The notes below the pieces were generated by a model. That model was not told the DNA's origin and made no database searches. It saw only the letters and a list, made by a program, of their open reading frames with translations. Shown piece by piece: positions 1 through 6,540 of a DNA stretch of 7,704 nt (positions within the stretch are counted from its first letter, which is position 1; every line of letters starts with the position of its first letter). The stretch spans positions 1 through 7,704 of the forward strand of contig JACQFK010000016.1 in assembly GCA_016200125.1 (NCBI GenBank). The letters are read 5' to 3'. The DNA comes from Planctomycetota bacterium (GTDB lineage Bacteria; Planctomycetota; MHYJ01; JACPRB01). Position numbers and translations under genes: made by a program.

Positions 1-150
1 TTCGGCGGCCAGCCCGTCGTCTCCTGGGCCGACGTCCAGTGGGTGCTCTACACGGCCTCCGACACGGATCCGGTCAAGGTCGAGGTCGACCGCGACGGAA
101 AGAAGATCGAAACCTCGATCGTCCTCCCGCCCGGCTGGCGTACACGCTGA
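1..150 (+). CDS. C-terminal end of a PDZ-domain-like protein (5' truncated)
   Basis: Frame 1 is open from the first base to a TGA at 148-150 and gives the last 49 residues of a protein that starts outside the window. The segment reads GGQPVVSWADVQWVLYTA, then KVEVDRDGKK and a short tail ending PPGWRTR. This matches the end of a PDZ domain: the 'nGqpV.s..Dv...l' strand-helix, followed by the 'v.v.v.RdGk' strand that closes the domain. PDZ domains of this kind sit at the C-terminus of secreted proteases and of planctomycete thiol or trypsin-like proteins and usually bind peptides. The catalytic or other N-terminal part is not visible, so no enzyme name can be given. The next gene starts 23 nt downstream on the same strand, so co-transcription is possible, but an AT-rich promoter-like patch lies in the gap. 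The PDZ call is by motif resemblance only. Confidence 0.7.
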   Translation, partial: FGGQPVVSWADVQWVLYTASDTDPVKVEVDRDGKKIETSIVLPPGWRTR

Positions 151-173
151 AGCCCGCCGCGTGTTAACATAGC

Positions 174-2360
174 GTGGCCTTGAGAATCCTCCTCTGCGCG
201 CTCTGGCTCCTCCCCCAGGATCCGAAGCCCCCGGCTCACGTCGCCGAGATGGATTACGGACCCTTCCTGACCTCCACCCTCAGCCGCACGAAGTCCGAGA
301 AGGACGCCGACATCCTGGCCTTCAAGGGGATCTCGATCAAGGTCGGCAAGGACGCCACGATGTGCTTCGACACCGACCTGATGCGCATGGCGGCGGGCTG
401 GACCGGCGGCTTCCTCGACCTCTCCGAAACGCACATGACCACGTCGAAGGGGAAGTGGCCGACCCGGGCGGGCGGGGCCTTGAAGTTCTCGACGAAGGTC
501 GGACCCGGCTGGGCGAAGGGCGAGGACTTCAAGGATCCGCGGCCCGACGCGCGCGGCCCGCTCCCCAAGGACTGGGCCCAGTACAAGGGGCTCTATCTCG
601 ACGGCGACAAGGTGATCCTCTCGTACACGGTCGCCGGCTGTCCCGTGCTGGAGATGCCCGGCTATCTGGAGTCCGGGACCGCCACCGCGTTCACCCGCAC
701 CTTCAACCTGGGTCCGTCGGCGGCCCCGCTCAAGATGCTCGTCCACGACAGCGACGCTCCGGGCCACGTCGACGTCGGCATCGCGGCCGCGGCCGGCGTG
801 GCGAAGCTCGAGACCTCCGGCAAGTCCTCGATCCATCTCCTGGTTCCCGCCCACGCCGCGCCCCTGAGGTTCATGGTCATCCTCTGGATCGGCCCGAAGG
901 GCGACCTCTCGATCGTGAAACAGCTCCCCGATCTCTCCGCCCGCTGCAAGGGGGGACCCGCTCGCTGGGCGGCCCCGGTCGTCACGCAGGGCGTCCTGGG
1001 GAAGGAGGAGGGGGCCTACGTCGTCGACACCCTGACGTTGCCGGACGAGAATCCCTGGAAATCCTGGCTGAGGGCGACGGCGCTCGACTTCTTCTCCGAC
1101 GGTCGCATCGCCTTTTCCACCTGGAGCGGCGACGTCTGGATCGTGTCGGGGATCGACGGGACGCTCGGGCAGCTGTCCTGGAAGCGCTTCGCGACCGGCC
1201 TCTACGAGCCGCTCGGGCTGCGCATCGTCGACGACAAGATCTACGCGCTCGGCCGGGACCAGATCACGCGGCTCCACGACCTCAACGGCGACGGCGAGGC
1301 GGACTTCTACGAGAGCTTCAGCAATCTCGGCGTGACGATGGCCAGCTACCATGCGTTCCACTACGAGCTGCAGACCGACCGCGAAGGGAACTTCTACTAC
1401 ATCGTGGGCGGGAACCACGTCGAGCCCGACGTCGCGCTCCACAACTGCCTCTTCAAGGTCTCGAAGGACGGCTCGACGATGGAGGCGATCGCGACGGGGT
1501 TCCGCGCCACGAACGGGATGTCGATCGGCCCGAACGACGAGATCACCTGCGCCGACAACGAGGGGAACTGGATGCCCTCCTCGCGCCTCAACTGGGTGAA
1601 GAAGGGCGGCTTCTACGGCTTCGTGAGCGATCCGGCCCACACGAGCCCGGCCCATCCCGCGCCGAAGCATCCCGAGCCCGAGCCGCCGCTCTGCTGGATC
1701 CCGAAGCCGCAGGACAACTCCTCCGGCGGCCAGGTCTGGGTGACCAGCGACAAGTGGGGCCCGCTCCAGGGCCACCTGCTCCACACCTCCTACGGCACCT
1801 CGTCGCTCTTCCACGTGCTGACGCAGAAGGTGGGCGACACGATGCAGGGCGGGGTCGTCCCGTTCCCGCTGCGCTTCGCCACCGGCATCATGCGCGGCCG
1901 CTTCAGCCCCGCCGACGGCCAGCTCTACGTGACGGGGCTGCGCGGCTGGACTACGACGGGCGTCCGCGACGGCGCGATCCAGCGGGTGCGCTACACCGGC
2001 AAGCCGCTCCGCACGCTGCTGGAGATGCAGGTGTCGAAGGGCGCCATCGTCCTGGGATTCAGCGACCCGCTCGACCGGGAGACGGCCGGCGACGCCGACA
2101 GCTACGCGATCCAGCAGTGGAACTACGAGTGGAGCGCGAAGTACGGTTCGCCCGACCTGTCGGTGGCTGATCCGAAGAAGCGCGGGCGGGACGCGGTCGA
2201 CGTGAAGTCGGCGAAGCTGTCGGCGGACGGGAGGACGGTGACGCTCGAGATCCCGGGACTGAAGCCCGTCATGCAGATGGGCATCAAGATCCGGGTGAAG
2301 GCGGCCGACGGGGCCGCCGTTCCGCTCGAACTTTATGCTACCATCCACCAGGTGCCGTGA
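174..2360 (+). CDS. Secreted DUF6797 / PQQ-dependent sugar dehydrogenase-like beta-propeller protein
   Basis: A 728-residue protein predicted to be secreted. Residues 1-15 form a very short signal peptide (MALRILLCALWLLPQ). Residues 26-31 are MDYGPF, opening a DUF6797-type domain common in planctomycetes and Verrucomicrobia; it continues through CFDTDLMRMAAGWTGGF from Cys64 and a 'GLYLDGDKVILSYTV' stretch. From about residue 293 (NPWKSWLRATALDFFSDG) to about 615 the repeats resemble the propeller of PVC membrane-bound dehydrogenase/sorbosone dehydrogenase proteins. Residues 369-380 (DLNGDGEADFYE) are an EF-hand-like calcium loop, and H415 lies in GNHVEPD. Residues 616-728 are a beta-rich tail with YGSPD and 'DGRTVTLEIPGLKPV'. 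Relatives often carry a C-terminal cytochrome c; no CxxCH is present here. Start: GTG at 174, with an in-frame stop at 165 blocking anything earlier; TTG at 180 also keeps the signal peptide. Its stop overlaps the next start. The reaction and substrate are not known; the dehydrogenase role is inferred from fold only. Confidence 0.88.
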   Translation: MALRILLCALWLLPQDPKPPAHVAEMDYGPFLTSTLSRTKSEKDADILAFKGISIKVGKDATMCFDTDLMRMAAGWTGGFLDLSETHMTTSKGKWPTRAGGALKFSTKVGPGWAKGEDFKDPRPDARGPLPKDWAQYKGLYLDGDKVILSYTVAGCPVLEMPGYLESGTATAFTRTFNLGPSAAPLKMLVHDSDAPGHVDVGIAAAAGVAKLETSGKSSIHLLVPAHAAPLRFMVILWIGPKGDLSIVKQLPDLSARCKGGPARWAAPVVTQGVLGKEEGAYVVDTLTLPDENPWKSWLRATALDFFSDGRIAFSTWSGDVWIVSGIDGTLGQLSWKRFATGLYEPLGLRIVDDKIYALGRDQITRLHDLNGDGEADFYESFSNLGVTMASYHAFHYELQTDREGNFYYIVGGNHVEPDVALHNCLFKVSKDGSTMEAIATGFRATNGMSIGPNDEITCADNEGNWMPSSRLNWVKKGGFYGFVSDPAHTSPAHPAPKHPEPEPPLCWIPKPQDNSSGGQVWVTSDKWGPLQGHLLHTSYGTSSLFHVLTQKVGDTMQGGVVPFPLRFATGIMRGRFSPADGQLYVTGLRGWTTTGVRDGAIQRVRYTGKPLRTLLEMQVSKGAIVLGFSDPLDRETAGDADSYAIQQWNYEWSAKYGSPDLSVADPKKRGRDAVDVKSAKLSADGRTVTLEIPGLKPVMQMGIKIRVKAADGAAVPLELYATIHQVP

Positions 2361-2362
2361 TG
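2350..2362 (+). promoter_or_regulatory. TGATG stop/start overlap with AGG ribosome-binding site
   Basis: The TGA stop of the propeller gene (2358-2360) shares its A with the ATG of the small-protein gene. A short AGG at 2350-2352 sits 7 nt before the ATG. This arrangement is typical of translational coupling, in which a terminating ribosome reinitiates on the next gene. It also decides the start in favour of ATG 2360 over GTG 2357, which would leave only 4 nt after AGG. Confidence 0.6.
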
Positions 2363-2917
2363 AATCTCGCCCTCGCGGTCCTGCTGGCCTGCCTCGCTCA
2401 GGAAAAACCTGAGCCCTTGCAGAAGGTCAGGTTCCAGGTCGAGCATCTCAACCTGGAGACGAAGAAGGCGGCGCCGATGAAGGCGGAGGAGGCCAAGTCC
2501 TTCGCCTCGGAGCTCAAGGAGCTGGCGGCGGTGCAGGACGCGACCTGCACCGAGACGATGGCGACGGTCACGCTCAAGCCCGGCGCGTCGCTTCGCTGGA
2601 CGGACATGAAGGCGGTGGGGAAGAAGACGCTGACCTACGACGGCGGCAAGCCGGTGATCGTCTTCAACACCGTGAAGCTCGAGGGCCACGTCACCGTCAC
2701 GCTTCACGTGGAGAAGAACGCGGACAAGGTGGACGACGCGCTCAAGGGCCTGGGCTTCCAGGAGGTGACCGCGACCGGCGACGACTACGACTGCAAGGCG
2801 AAGTCGCCCGTGGACGTGGTCAAGCTGGTCAAGGCCGTGTGCGCGAAGACGGGCGTCGACTACAAGGTCTTCGAGATCTTCAAGGACGTCGTCTGGCACG
2901 CCCCGGCTCCAAAGTAG
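2360..2917 (+). CDS. Small secreted protein with two HMA-like (ferredoxin-fold) halves
   Basis: A 185-residue protein not recognised as a named family. ATG at 2360 is chosen because it overlaps the previous TGA (TGATG) and has AGG at 2350-2352, 7 nt upstream; GTG at 2357 is the alternative and adds one Met. The N-terminus MNLALAVLLACLAQ is a short hydrophobic signal lacking a Lys/Arg. LLAC is a weak lipobox, so lipoprotein processing is possible but not favoured. The mature part alternates strand and helix in two similar blocks: roughly 20-85 (VRFQVEHL, then an EEAKSFASELKEL helix, then ATVTLKP) and 110-182 (HVTVTLHVEK, DDALKGLGF, then a VVKLVKAVCAKTG helix and DYKVFEIF). This order suggests tandem ferredoxin-like folds like heavy-metal-associated domains. 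The CxxC metal site is absent; single cysteines remain at 63, 145 and 161. Overlap with the propeller gene implies coupled translation and a related job. Secretion is likely; the fold is an inference and the function unknown. Confidence 0.85.
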   Translation: MNLALAVLLACLAQEKPEPLQKVRFQVEHLNLETKKAAPMKAEEAKSFASELKELAAVQDATCTETMATVTLKPGASLRWTDMKAVGKKTLTYDGGKPVIVFNTVKLEGHVTVTLHVEKNADKVDDALKGLGFQEVTATGDDYDCKAKSPVDVVKLVKAVCAKTGVDYKVFEIFKDVVWHAPAPK

Positions 2918-2919
2918 AG

Positions 2920-2958
2920 CTGTCACAGTCACAAAACAAACTGGTTGTTTTGTGACAG
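2920..2958. repeat. AT-rich palindrome with a 6-bp duplication in one arm
   Basis: The right arm at 2945-2958 is TTGTTTTGTGACAG. Its exact complement would be CTGTCACAAAACAA. The left side begins CTGTCAC at 2920, carries an extra AGTCAC, and finishes AAAACAA at 2939, so GTCACA is present twice in tandem (2922-2927 and 2928-2933). Without the extra six bases the arms would be a perfect 14-bp inverted repeat around a 5-nt loop (ACTGG, 2940-2944). As it stands, 12 bp pair perfectly (2928-2939 with 2945-2956). It lies 2 nt past the small-protein stop. It could be a terminator for the upstream pair, a dyad protein-binding site, or a dispersed palindromic repeat. No T-run follows either arm, which argues against a classical intrinsic terminator. 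Its low GC contrasts with everything around it. Confidence 0.75.
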
Positions 2959-3022
2959 GGTGCACCGGGAACCCCGGCAACGGGGAATCAGAGTCAAGGC
3001 CCGTGGGCCCCTTCCGGGGGCC
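2959..3022 (+). repeat. Run of GC-rich inverted repeats in the leader of the cytochrome gene
   Basis: Immediately after the AT-rich palindrome come GGTGCACC (2959-2966, self-complementary), then CCGGG-AAC-CCCGG (2965-2977) and CCCCG-GCAA-CGGGG (2972-2985). The last has a GNRA-type GCAA loop and shares bases with the hairpin before it, so the two cannot form together. After a 20-nt unstructured stretch comes GGCCCC-TTCCG-GGGGCC (3006-3022). The region has no supported open frame. It may be an attenuator-like leader, a terminator region, or part of the same repeat element as the AT-rich palindrome. Short GC stems arise easily in high-GC DNA, so function is uncertain. Confidence 0.45.
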
Positions 3023-3055
3023 GTATCTATAGGTGAAGGCGGGATCGGCTGGGTT

Positions 3056-3071
3056 GAGGGTGCGCACCTTG
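3056..3071 (+). promoter_or_regulatory. GAGGG ribosome-binding site that bears on the cytochrome start
   Basis: GAGGG at 3056-3060 overlaps the GTG candidate at 3060 and sits 8 nt before the TTG candidate at 3069, an ideal spacing for the latter. Between them, 3059-3068 is a perfect 10-bp palindrome, GGTGCGCACC. The GTG at 3033 has no comparable site and lies on the AT-rich patch that looks like a promoter, so it is the least likely start. Confidence 0.4.
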
Positions 3072-6000
3072 AAAACCACGCTGGGCGGCTTGATCGCGGC
3101 CTTCCTCCTGCTCGTCGGCGCCGACGCTCAGGACAGCAAGTCCCTGGTCCAGATCCCCGAGCGCATCCAGTTCAACCGCGACATCCGGCCCCTCCTCTCC
3201 GAGAACTGCGTGAAGTGCCACGGGCCGAACTCCAACGACCGCAAGGGCAAGCTCCGCCTCGACAACCGCGACAGCGCCTTCGCCCCGGCCGAGTCCGGCA
3301 AGACCGCCCTCGTGCCCGGCGACCTCAAGAAGAGCGAGCTCTGGCTTCGCATCTCGACCAGCGACCCCGAGGACAAGATGCCGCCGCGCAAGTCGGGCAA
3401 GAAGCTCGGCCCGCGCGAGATCGCCCTCCTCAAGCGCTGGATCGAGCAGGGCGCCGAGTGGCAGGGCCACTGGTCCTTCCTCCCGCTCGCCAAGCCGGCT
3501 CCCGCCAAGACCCGCGACGGCGCCTGGGCGCGCAACCCCCTGGATGCCTATATCCTCGCCCGCCTCGAGGAGGAGGGGATCAAGCCCTCCCCCGAGGCCG
3601 ACCGCGCGACCCTCGCCCGCCGCGTCACCCTCGACCTCACCGGGCTGCCGCCCACGCCGGCCGAAGTCGACGGCTTCGTCGCCGACGCGTCGCCCGACGC
3701 CTACGAGAAGCTCGTCGACCGCCTCATCGCCACCACCCGCTACGGCGAGCACATGACCCGCTTCTGGCTCGACCTCGCCCGCTACGGCGACACCCACGGC
3801 CTCCACCTCGACAACTACCGCGAGATCTGGCCCTACCGCGAGTGGGTCATCCGCGCCTTCAACGACAACATGCCCTTCGACCGCTTCGTGACCGAGCAGC
3901 TCGCCGGAGACCTGCTCGAGAACCCCACGCTCGACCAGCAGGTGGCCAGCGGCTTCAACCGCTGCCACGTGACCACCAGCGAAGGCGGCTCGATCGAGGA
4001 GGAGGTCTACTGCCGCCACGTCTTCGACCGCACCGAGACCTTCGCCCAGGTCTTCCTCGCCCTCACCTTCACCTGCGCCCGCTGCCACGACCACAAGTTC
4101 GACCCCGTGACCCAGAAGGAGTACTACCAGCTCTTCGCGTTCTTCAACAGCCTCGACGGCCAGGAGATGGACGGCAACAAGAAGGACCCCTCGCCCGTCA
4201 CGAAGGTCCCGAACTCCGTCCAGGCGGCCGAGCTGGCGGAGCTCCGCGCCTCGGCGTCGAAGCTCGAGGCGAAGCTCGACGGCCCCCTGCCGGACCTCGA
4301 TGCCGGCCAGGCGCGGCTCGCGGCCCAGTGGACGCCGCTCGAGGGCGTCCAGGTCGCCACCGACAGCGGACTCAAGCAGCAGGCCGACAAGTCGATCCAG
4401 CCCGCCGACGTCCGCCTGGACTACGAGGTCTCCGCGAAGTCCGCAGCCGACGTCACGGCCCTGCTGCTCGAGGTGCTCCCCGCCGCTCCGGAGCCCGCGG
4501 CCGACGTGTCCCAGGCCTTCACGCTGAGCGAGGTCGAGGCGCACCTGGGCGCCGAGAAGGTCAGCTTCCGCGCCGCGCAGGCGTGGAGCCTTACGGCCGA
4601 CGCGAACGTCAAGAACCTGATCGACGGCAAGAATGACGCCGGCTGGGCCGGCGACGCCCGGAAAAAGCCGGCGGTGCTGCTGCTGCCCTCGAAGCCCATC
4701 CCGCCCGGCGACCTCCGCGTGCGCCTCGTCCATCGAGGCGCCCATGCGAAGCAGCCGGTCCCGCGCTTCCGCCTCTCGACCACGACGGACGGGGATCTCG
4801 TGAACGGCGGGCTTCCCATCAAGTCCGGCGCCTGGCACGTGCTCGGGCGCTTCCCGGCGGCCGACGGCAACGTGGCGTTCACGACGGAGTACGGGCCCGA
4901 GAAGGGCGTGGACCTGGCGAAGCCCGTCGGCGAGCTCAAGTGGACGGAGCGGAAGGACTACACGCCGGGAGGGAACAACGCCTATCCCGAGGGAGTCGGC
5001 GCCTCCTACGTCGCCCACACCATCACGGCGGCCTCGGCGCGGCGGGTCACCTTCAACGTCAGCTCCGACGACGCGATCCAGATCTGGGTGAACGGCTCCG
5101 TCGTCCTCGCGCGCAACGTCAAGCGGACCTTCCGCAAGTACGACGCGAACAAGCTGGTCGTCGACCTCGAGAAGGGCGACAACCAGGTGCTCCTCAAGTT
5201 CTCGAACTACGGCACGTCGAAGGACCACAAGTTCTTCCTCGAGGTCGCCGAGGACCAGGCGATCGATCTCGCCCGCGACGCCGCCGACGCGCTGGCCAAG
5301 CCCGCCGACAAGCGCAGCGACGCCCAGAAGGCGGTGCTCCGCTCGCGCTACCGCCGGGACGCCTGGCCGGAATGGAAGGCGCTCAGCCGCGAGCTCGCCG
5401 AGCTGCGGGGCCGGGAGAAGGTCCTCCTCGACCAGGTGCCCACGACGCTGATCTTCAAGGAGAAGACGGCCCCGAGGGACGCCTTCATCCTGAAGCGGGG
5501 CGAGTACGACAAGCGGGGCGACAAGGTCGTCCGCGGCCTGCCGGGCTCGCTTCCCGCGCCGCCCAAGGATCTCCCGATGAACCGGCTGGGGCTGTCGAAG
5601 TGGCTGCTCAACCCGGGCCATCCGCTCACCGCCCGGGTCGCGGTCAACCGCTTCTGGCAGCAGTGCTTCGGCACGGGCATCGTCAAGACCTCCGAGGACT
5701 TCGGCCTCCAGAGCCAGCCGCCCTCCCATCCCGAGCTGCTCGACTACCTGGCCACTCAGTTCATCGCCGACGGCTGGGACGTGAAGAAGTTCATGAAGCG
5801 GCTGGTGACCTCGGCCAGCTACCGCCAGAGCTCGCGGATGACGCCGGACCTCCTGCGGCGCGACCCGGACAACCGCCTCTACGCGCGCGGTCCGCGCTAC
5901 CGGCTCGACGCCGAGATGGTGCGCGACCAGATCCTCTACGTGAGCGGCCTGCTGGTGGAGCAGGTAGGCGGCGCGAGCGTGAAGCCGCCTCAGCCCGAGG

Positions 6001-6533
6001 GCCTCTGGGAGGCCGTCGGCTACACGGGCTCGAACACCTACCGCTTCGTGCGCGACCCCGAGCCCCAGAAGGTCTTCCGCCGCAGCATGTACATCTTCTG
6101 GAAGCGGACCTCCGCGCCGCCCCAGATGACGCTCTTCGACGCCCCTTCGCGCGAGGCCTGCATCGCCCGGCGCGAGCGGACCAACACGCCGCTCCAGGCG
6201 CTCTTCCTCATGAACGAGCCCCAGTGCTTCGAGGCGGCGCGCCACTTCGCCCAGAAGGCGATCAAGGAAGGCGGAGCCACCCCCGAGGAGCGCGCGGCCT
6301 GGATGCTCAAGCGGGCGACCCTCCGGCCGCCGAACCCGCAGGACGTCGCGGACCTCGTCGCCGTCCAGCGCTCCCAGCTCGAGATGTTCACGAAGGACCC
6401 GGAAAGCGCCAAGAAGACCATCGCGCTCGGCGACCTCCCGGCGGACGCGACGATCGCGCCGCCGGAGCTCGTGGCCTGGACCCTCGTGGCGAACGTGATC
6501 CTGAACCTGGACGAATTCGTGACCAAGCGCTGA
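3060..6533 (+). CDS. Planctomycete cytochrome C protein, PSCyt1-DUF1549-DUF1553, with two sugar-binding-like inserts
   Basis: About 1157 residues from GTG 3060; GTG 3033 (+9 aa) and TTG 3069 (-3 aa) are alternatives. The N-terminus [24 protein letters not shown] is a good Sec signal. A PSCyt1 heme motif CVKCH is at residues 50-54, after [17 protein letters not shown]1549 (PSCyt2) spans about 158-365, from [17 protein letters not shown], and includes LTGLPPTP and a second heme motif CARCH at 339-343 followed by DHKFDP. A helical, coiled-coil-like stretch lies near 388-410. Residues about 452-580 resemble a discoidin-like galactose-binding domain ([24 protein letters not shown]). Residues about 585-730 resemble a PA14/jelly-roll domain ([29 protein letters not shown]). 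DUF1553 (PSD1) runs from about 841 to the end, with NRFWQQ at 863 and [13 protein letters not shown] from 1041. Two c-type hemes are expected, attached outside the cytoplasm. The partner DUF1501 gene follows after 7 nt. Electron transfer tied to surface carbohydrate handling is often suggested; no substrate is known. Confidence 0.95.
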   Translation: MRTLKTTLGGLIAAFLLLVGADAQDSKSLVQIPERIQFNRDIRPLLSENCVKCHGPNSNDRKGKLRLDNRDSAFAPAESGKTALVPGDLKKSELWLRISTSDPEDKMPPRKSGKKLGPREIALLKRWIEQGAEWQGHWSFLPLAKPAPAKTRDGAWARNPLDAYILARLEEEGIKPSPEADRATLARRVTLDLTGLPPTPAEVDGFVADASPDAYEKLVDRLIATTRYGEHMTRFWLDLARYGDTHGLHLDNYREIWPYREWVIRAFNDNMPFDRFVTEQLAGDLLENPTLDQQVASGFNRCHVTTSEGGSIEEEVYCRHVFDRTETFAQVFLALTFTCARCHDHKFDPVTQKEYYQLFAFFNSLDGQEMDGNKKDPSPVTKVPNSVQAAELAELRASASKLEAKLDGPLPDLDAGQARLAAQWTPLEGVQVATDSGLKQQADKSIQPADVRLDYEVSAKSAADVTALLLEVLPAAPEPAADVSQAFTLSEVEAHLGAEKVSFRAAQAWSLTADANVKNLIDGKNDAGWAGDARKKPAVLLLPSKPIPPGDLRVRLVHRGAHAKQPVPRFRLSTTTDGDLVNGGLPIKSGAWHVLGRFPAADGNVAFTTEYGPEKGVDLAKPVGELKWTERKDYTPGGNNAYPEGVGASYVAHTITAASARRVTFNVSSDDAIQIWVNGSVVLARNVKRTFRKYDANKLVVDLEKGDNQVLLKFSNYGTSKDHKFFLEVAEDQAIDLARDAADALAKPADKRSDAQKAVLRSRYRRDAWPEWKALSRELAELRGREKVLLDQVPTTLIFKEKTAPRDAFILKRGEYDKRGDKVVRGLPGSLPAPPKDLPMNRLGLSKWLLNPGHPLTARVAVNRFWQQCFGTGIVKTSEDFGLQSQPPSHPELLDYLATQFIADGWDVKKFMKRLVTSASYRQSSRMTPDLLRRDPDNRLYARGPRYRLDAEMVRDQILYVSGLLVEQVGGASVKPPQPEGLWEAVGYTGSNTYRFVRDPEPQKVFRRSMYIFWKRTSAPPQMTLFDAPSREACIARRERTNTPLQALFLMNEPQCFEAARHFAQKAIKEGGATPEERAAWMLKRATLRPPNPQDVADLVAVQRSQLEMFTKDPESAKKTIALGDLPADATIAPPELVAWTLVANVILNLDEFVTKR

Positions 6534-6535
6534 GG
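6532..6535 (+). promoter_or_regulatory. Shine-Dalgarno GAGG of the DUF1501 gene
   Basis: GAGG overlaps the TGA stop of the cytochrome gene (6531-6533) and lies 5 nt before the ATG at 6541. With a 7-nt gap between the genes, this supports a single operon and fixes the DUF1501 start at 6541. Confidence 0.55.
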
Positions 6536-6540
6536 CCGAT

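Larger units (their letters stand above)
2918..3059. other. Intergenic region between the two transcription units
   Basis: About 140 nt without a supported gene. In order it holds the AT-rich palindrome (2920-2958), the GC-rich hairpins (2959-3022), an AT-rich TATCTATAGG patch at 3024-3033 that could serve as a -10 element, and a GAGGG ribosome-binding candidate at 3056-3060. No convincing -35 hexamer was found. The region probably ends the upstream operon and starts the cytochrome/DUF1501 operon. Confidence 0.55.

Noticed and set aside
362..2170. Plus-strand open frame of 602 codons inside the propeller gene
   Set aside because: Out-of-frame shadow with Arg/Pro-rich composition; the overlapping frame has family motifs, a signal peptide and normal composition.
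48..2348. Minus-strand open frame of 766 codons
   Set aside because: Antisense shadow of the propeller gene; Arg/His/Pro/Leu-rich translation with no domain signature.
2360..2401. Lipoprotein signal (LLAC) in the small protein
   Set aside because: No Lys/Arg precedes the hydrophobic core and Leu at -2 is unusual, so ordinary signal peptidase cleavage is favoured.
2928..2956. CRP/FNR-type operator
   Set aside because: TCACA and TGTGA occur in the reverse order and at the wrong spacing relative to the TGTGA-N6-TCACA consensus.
2920..2958. Classical rho-independent terminator
   Set aside because: The stem is AT-rich and no T-run follows on either strand; termination remains possible but the textbook form is absent.
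3033..3059. GTG 3033 as the cytochrome start
   Set aside because: It has no ribosome-binding site and sits on a promoter-like AT patch; GTG 3060 or TTG 3069 gives a compact Sec signal beside GAGGG. It is not fully excluded.
2945..4636. Plus-strand open frame of 563 codons across the intergenic region and cytochrome start
   Set aside because: Arg/Pro/Ala-rich shadow of the cytochrome gene; it begins inside the right arm of the palindrome and lacks motifs.
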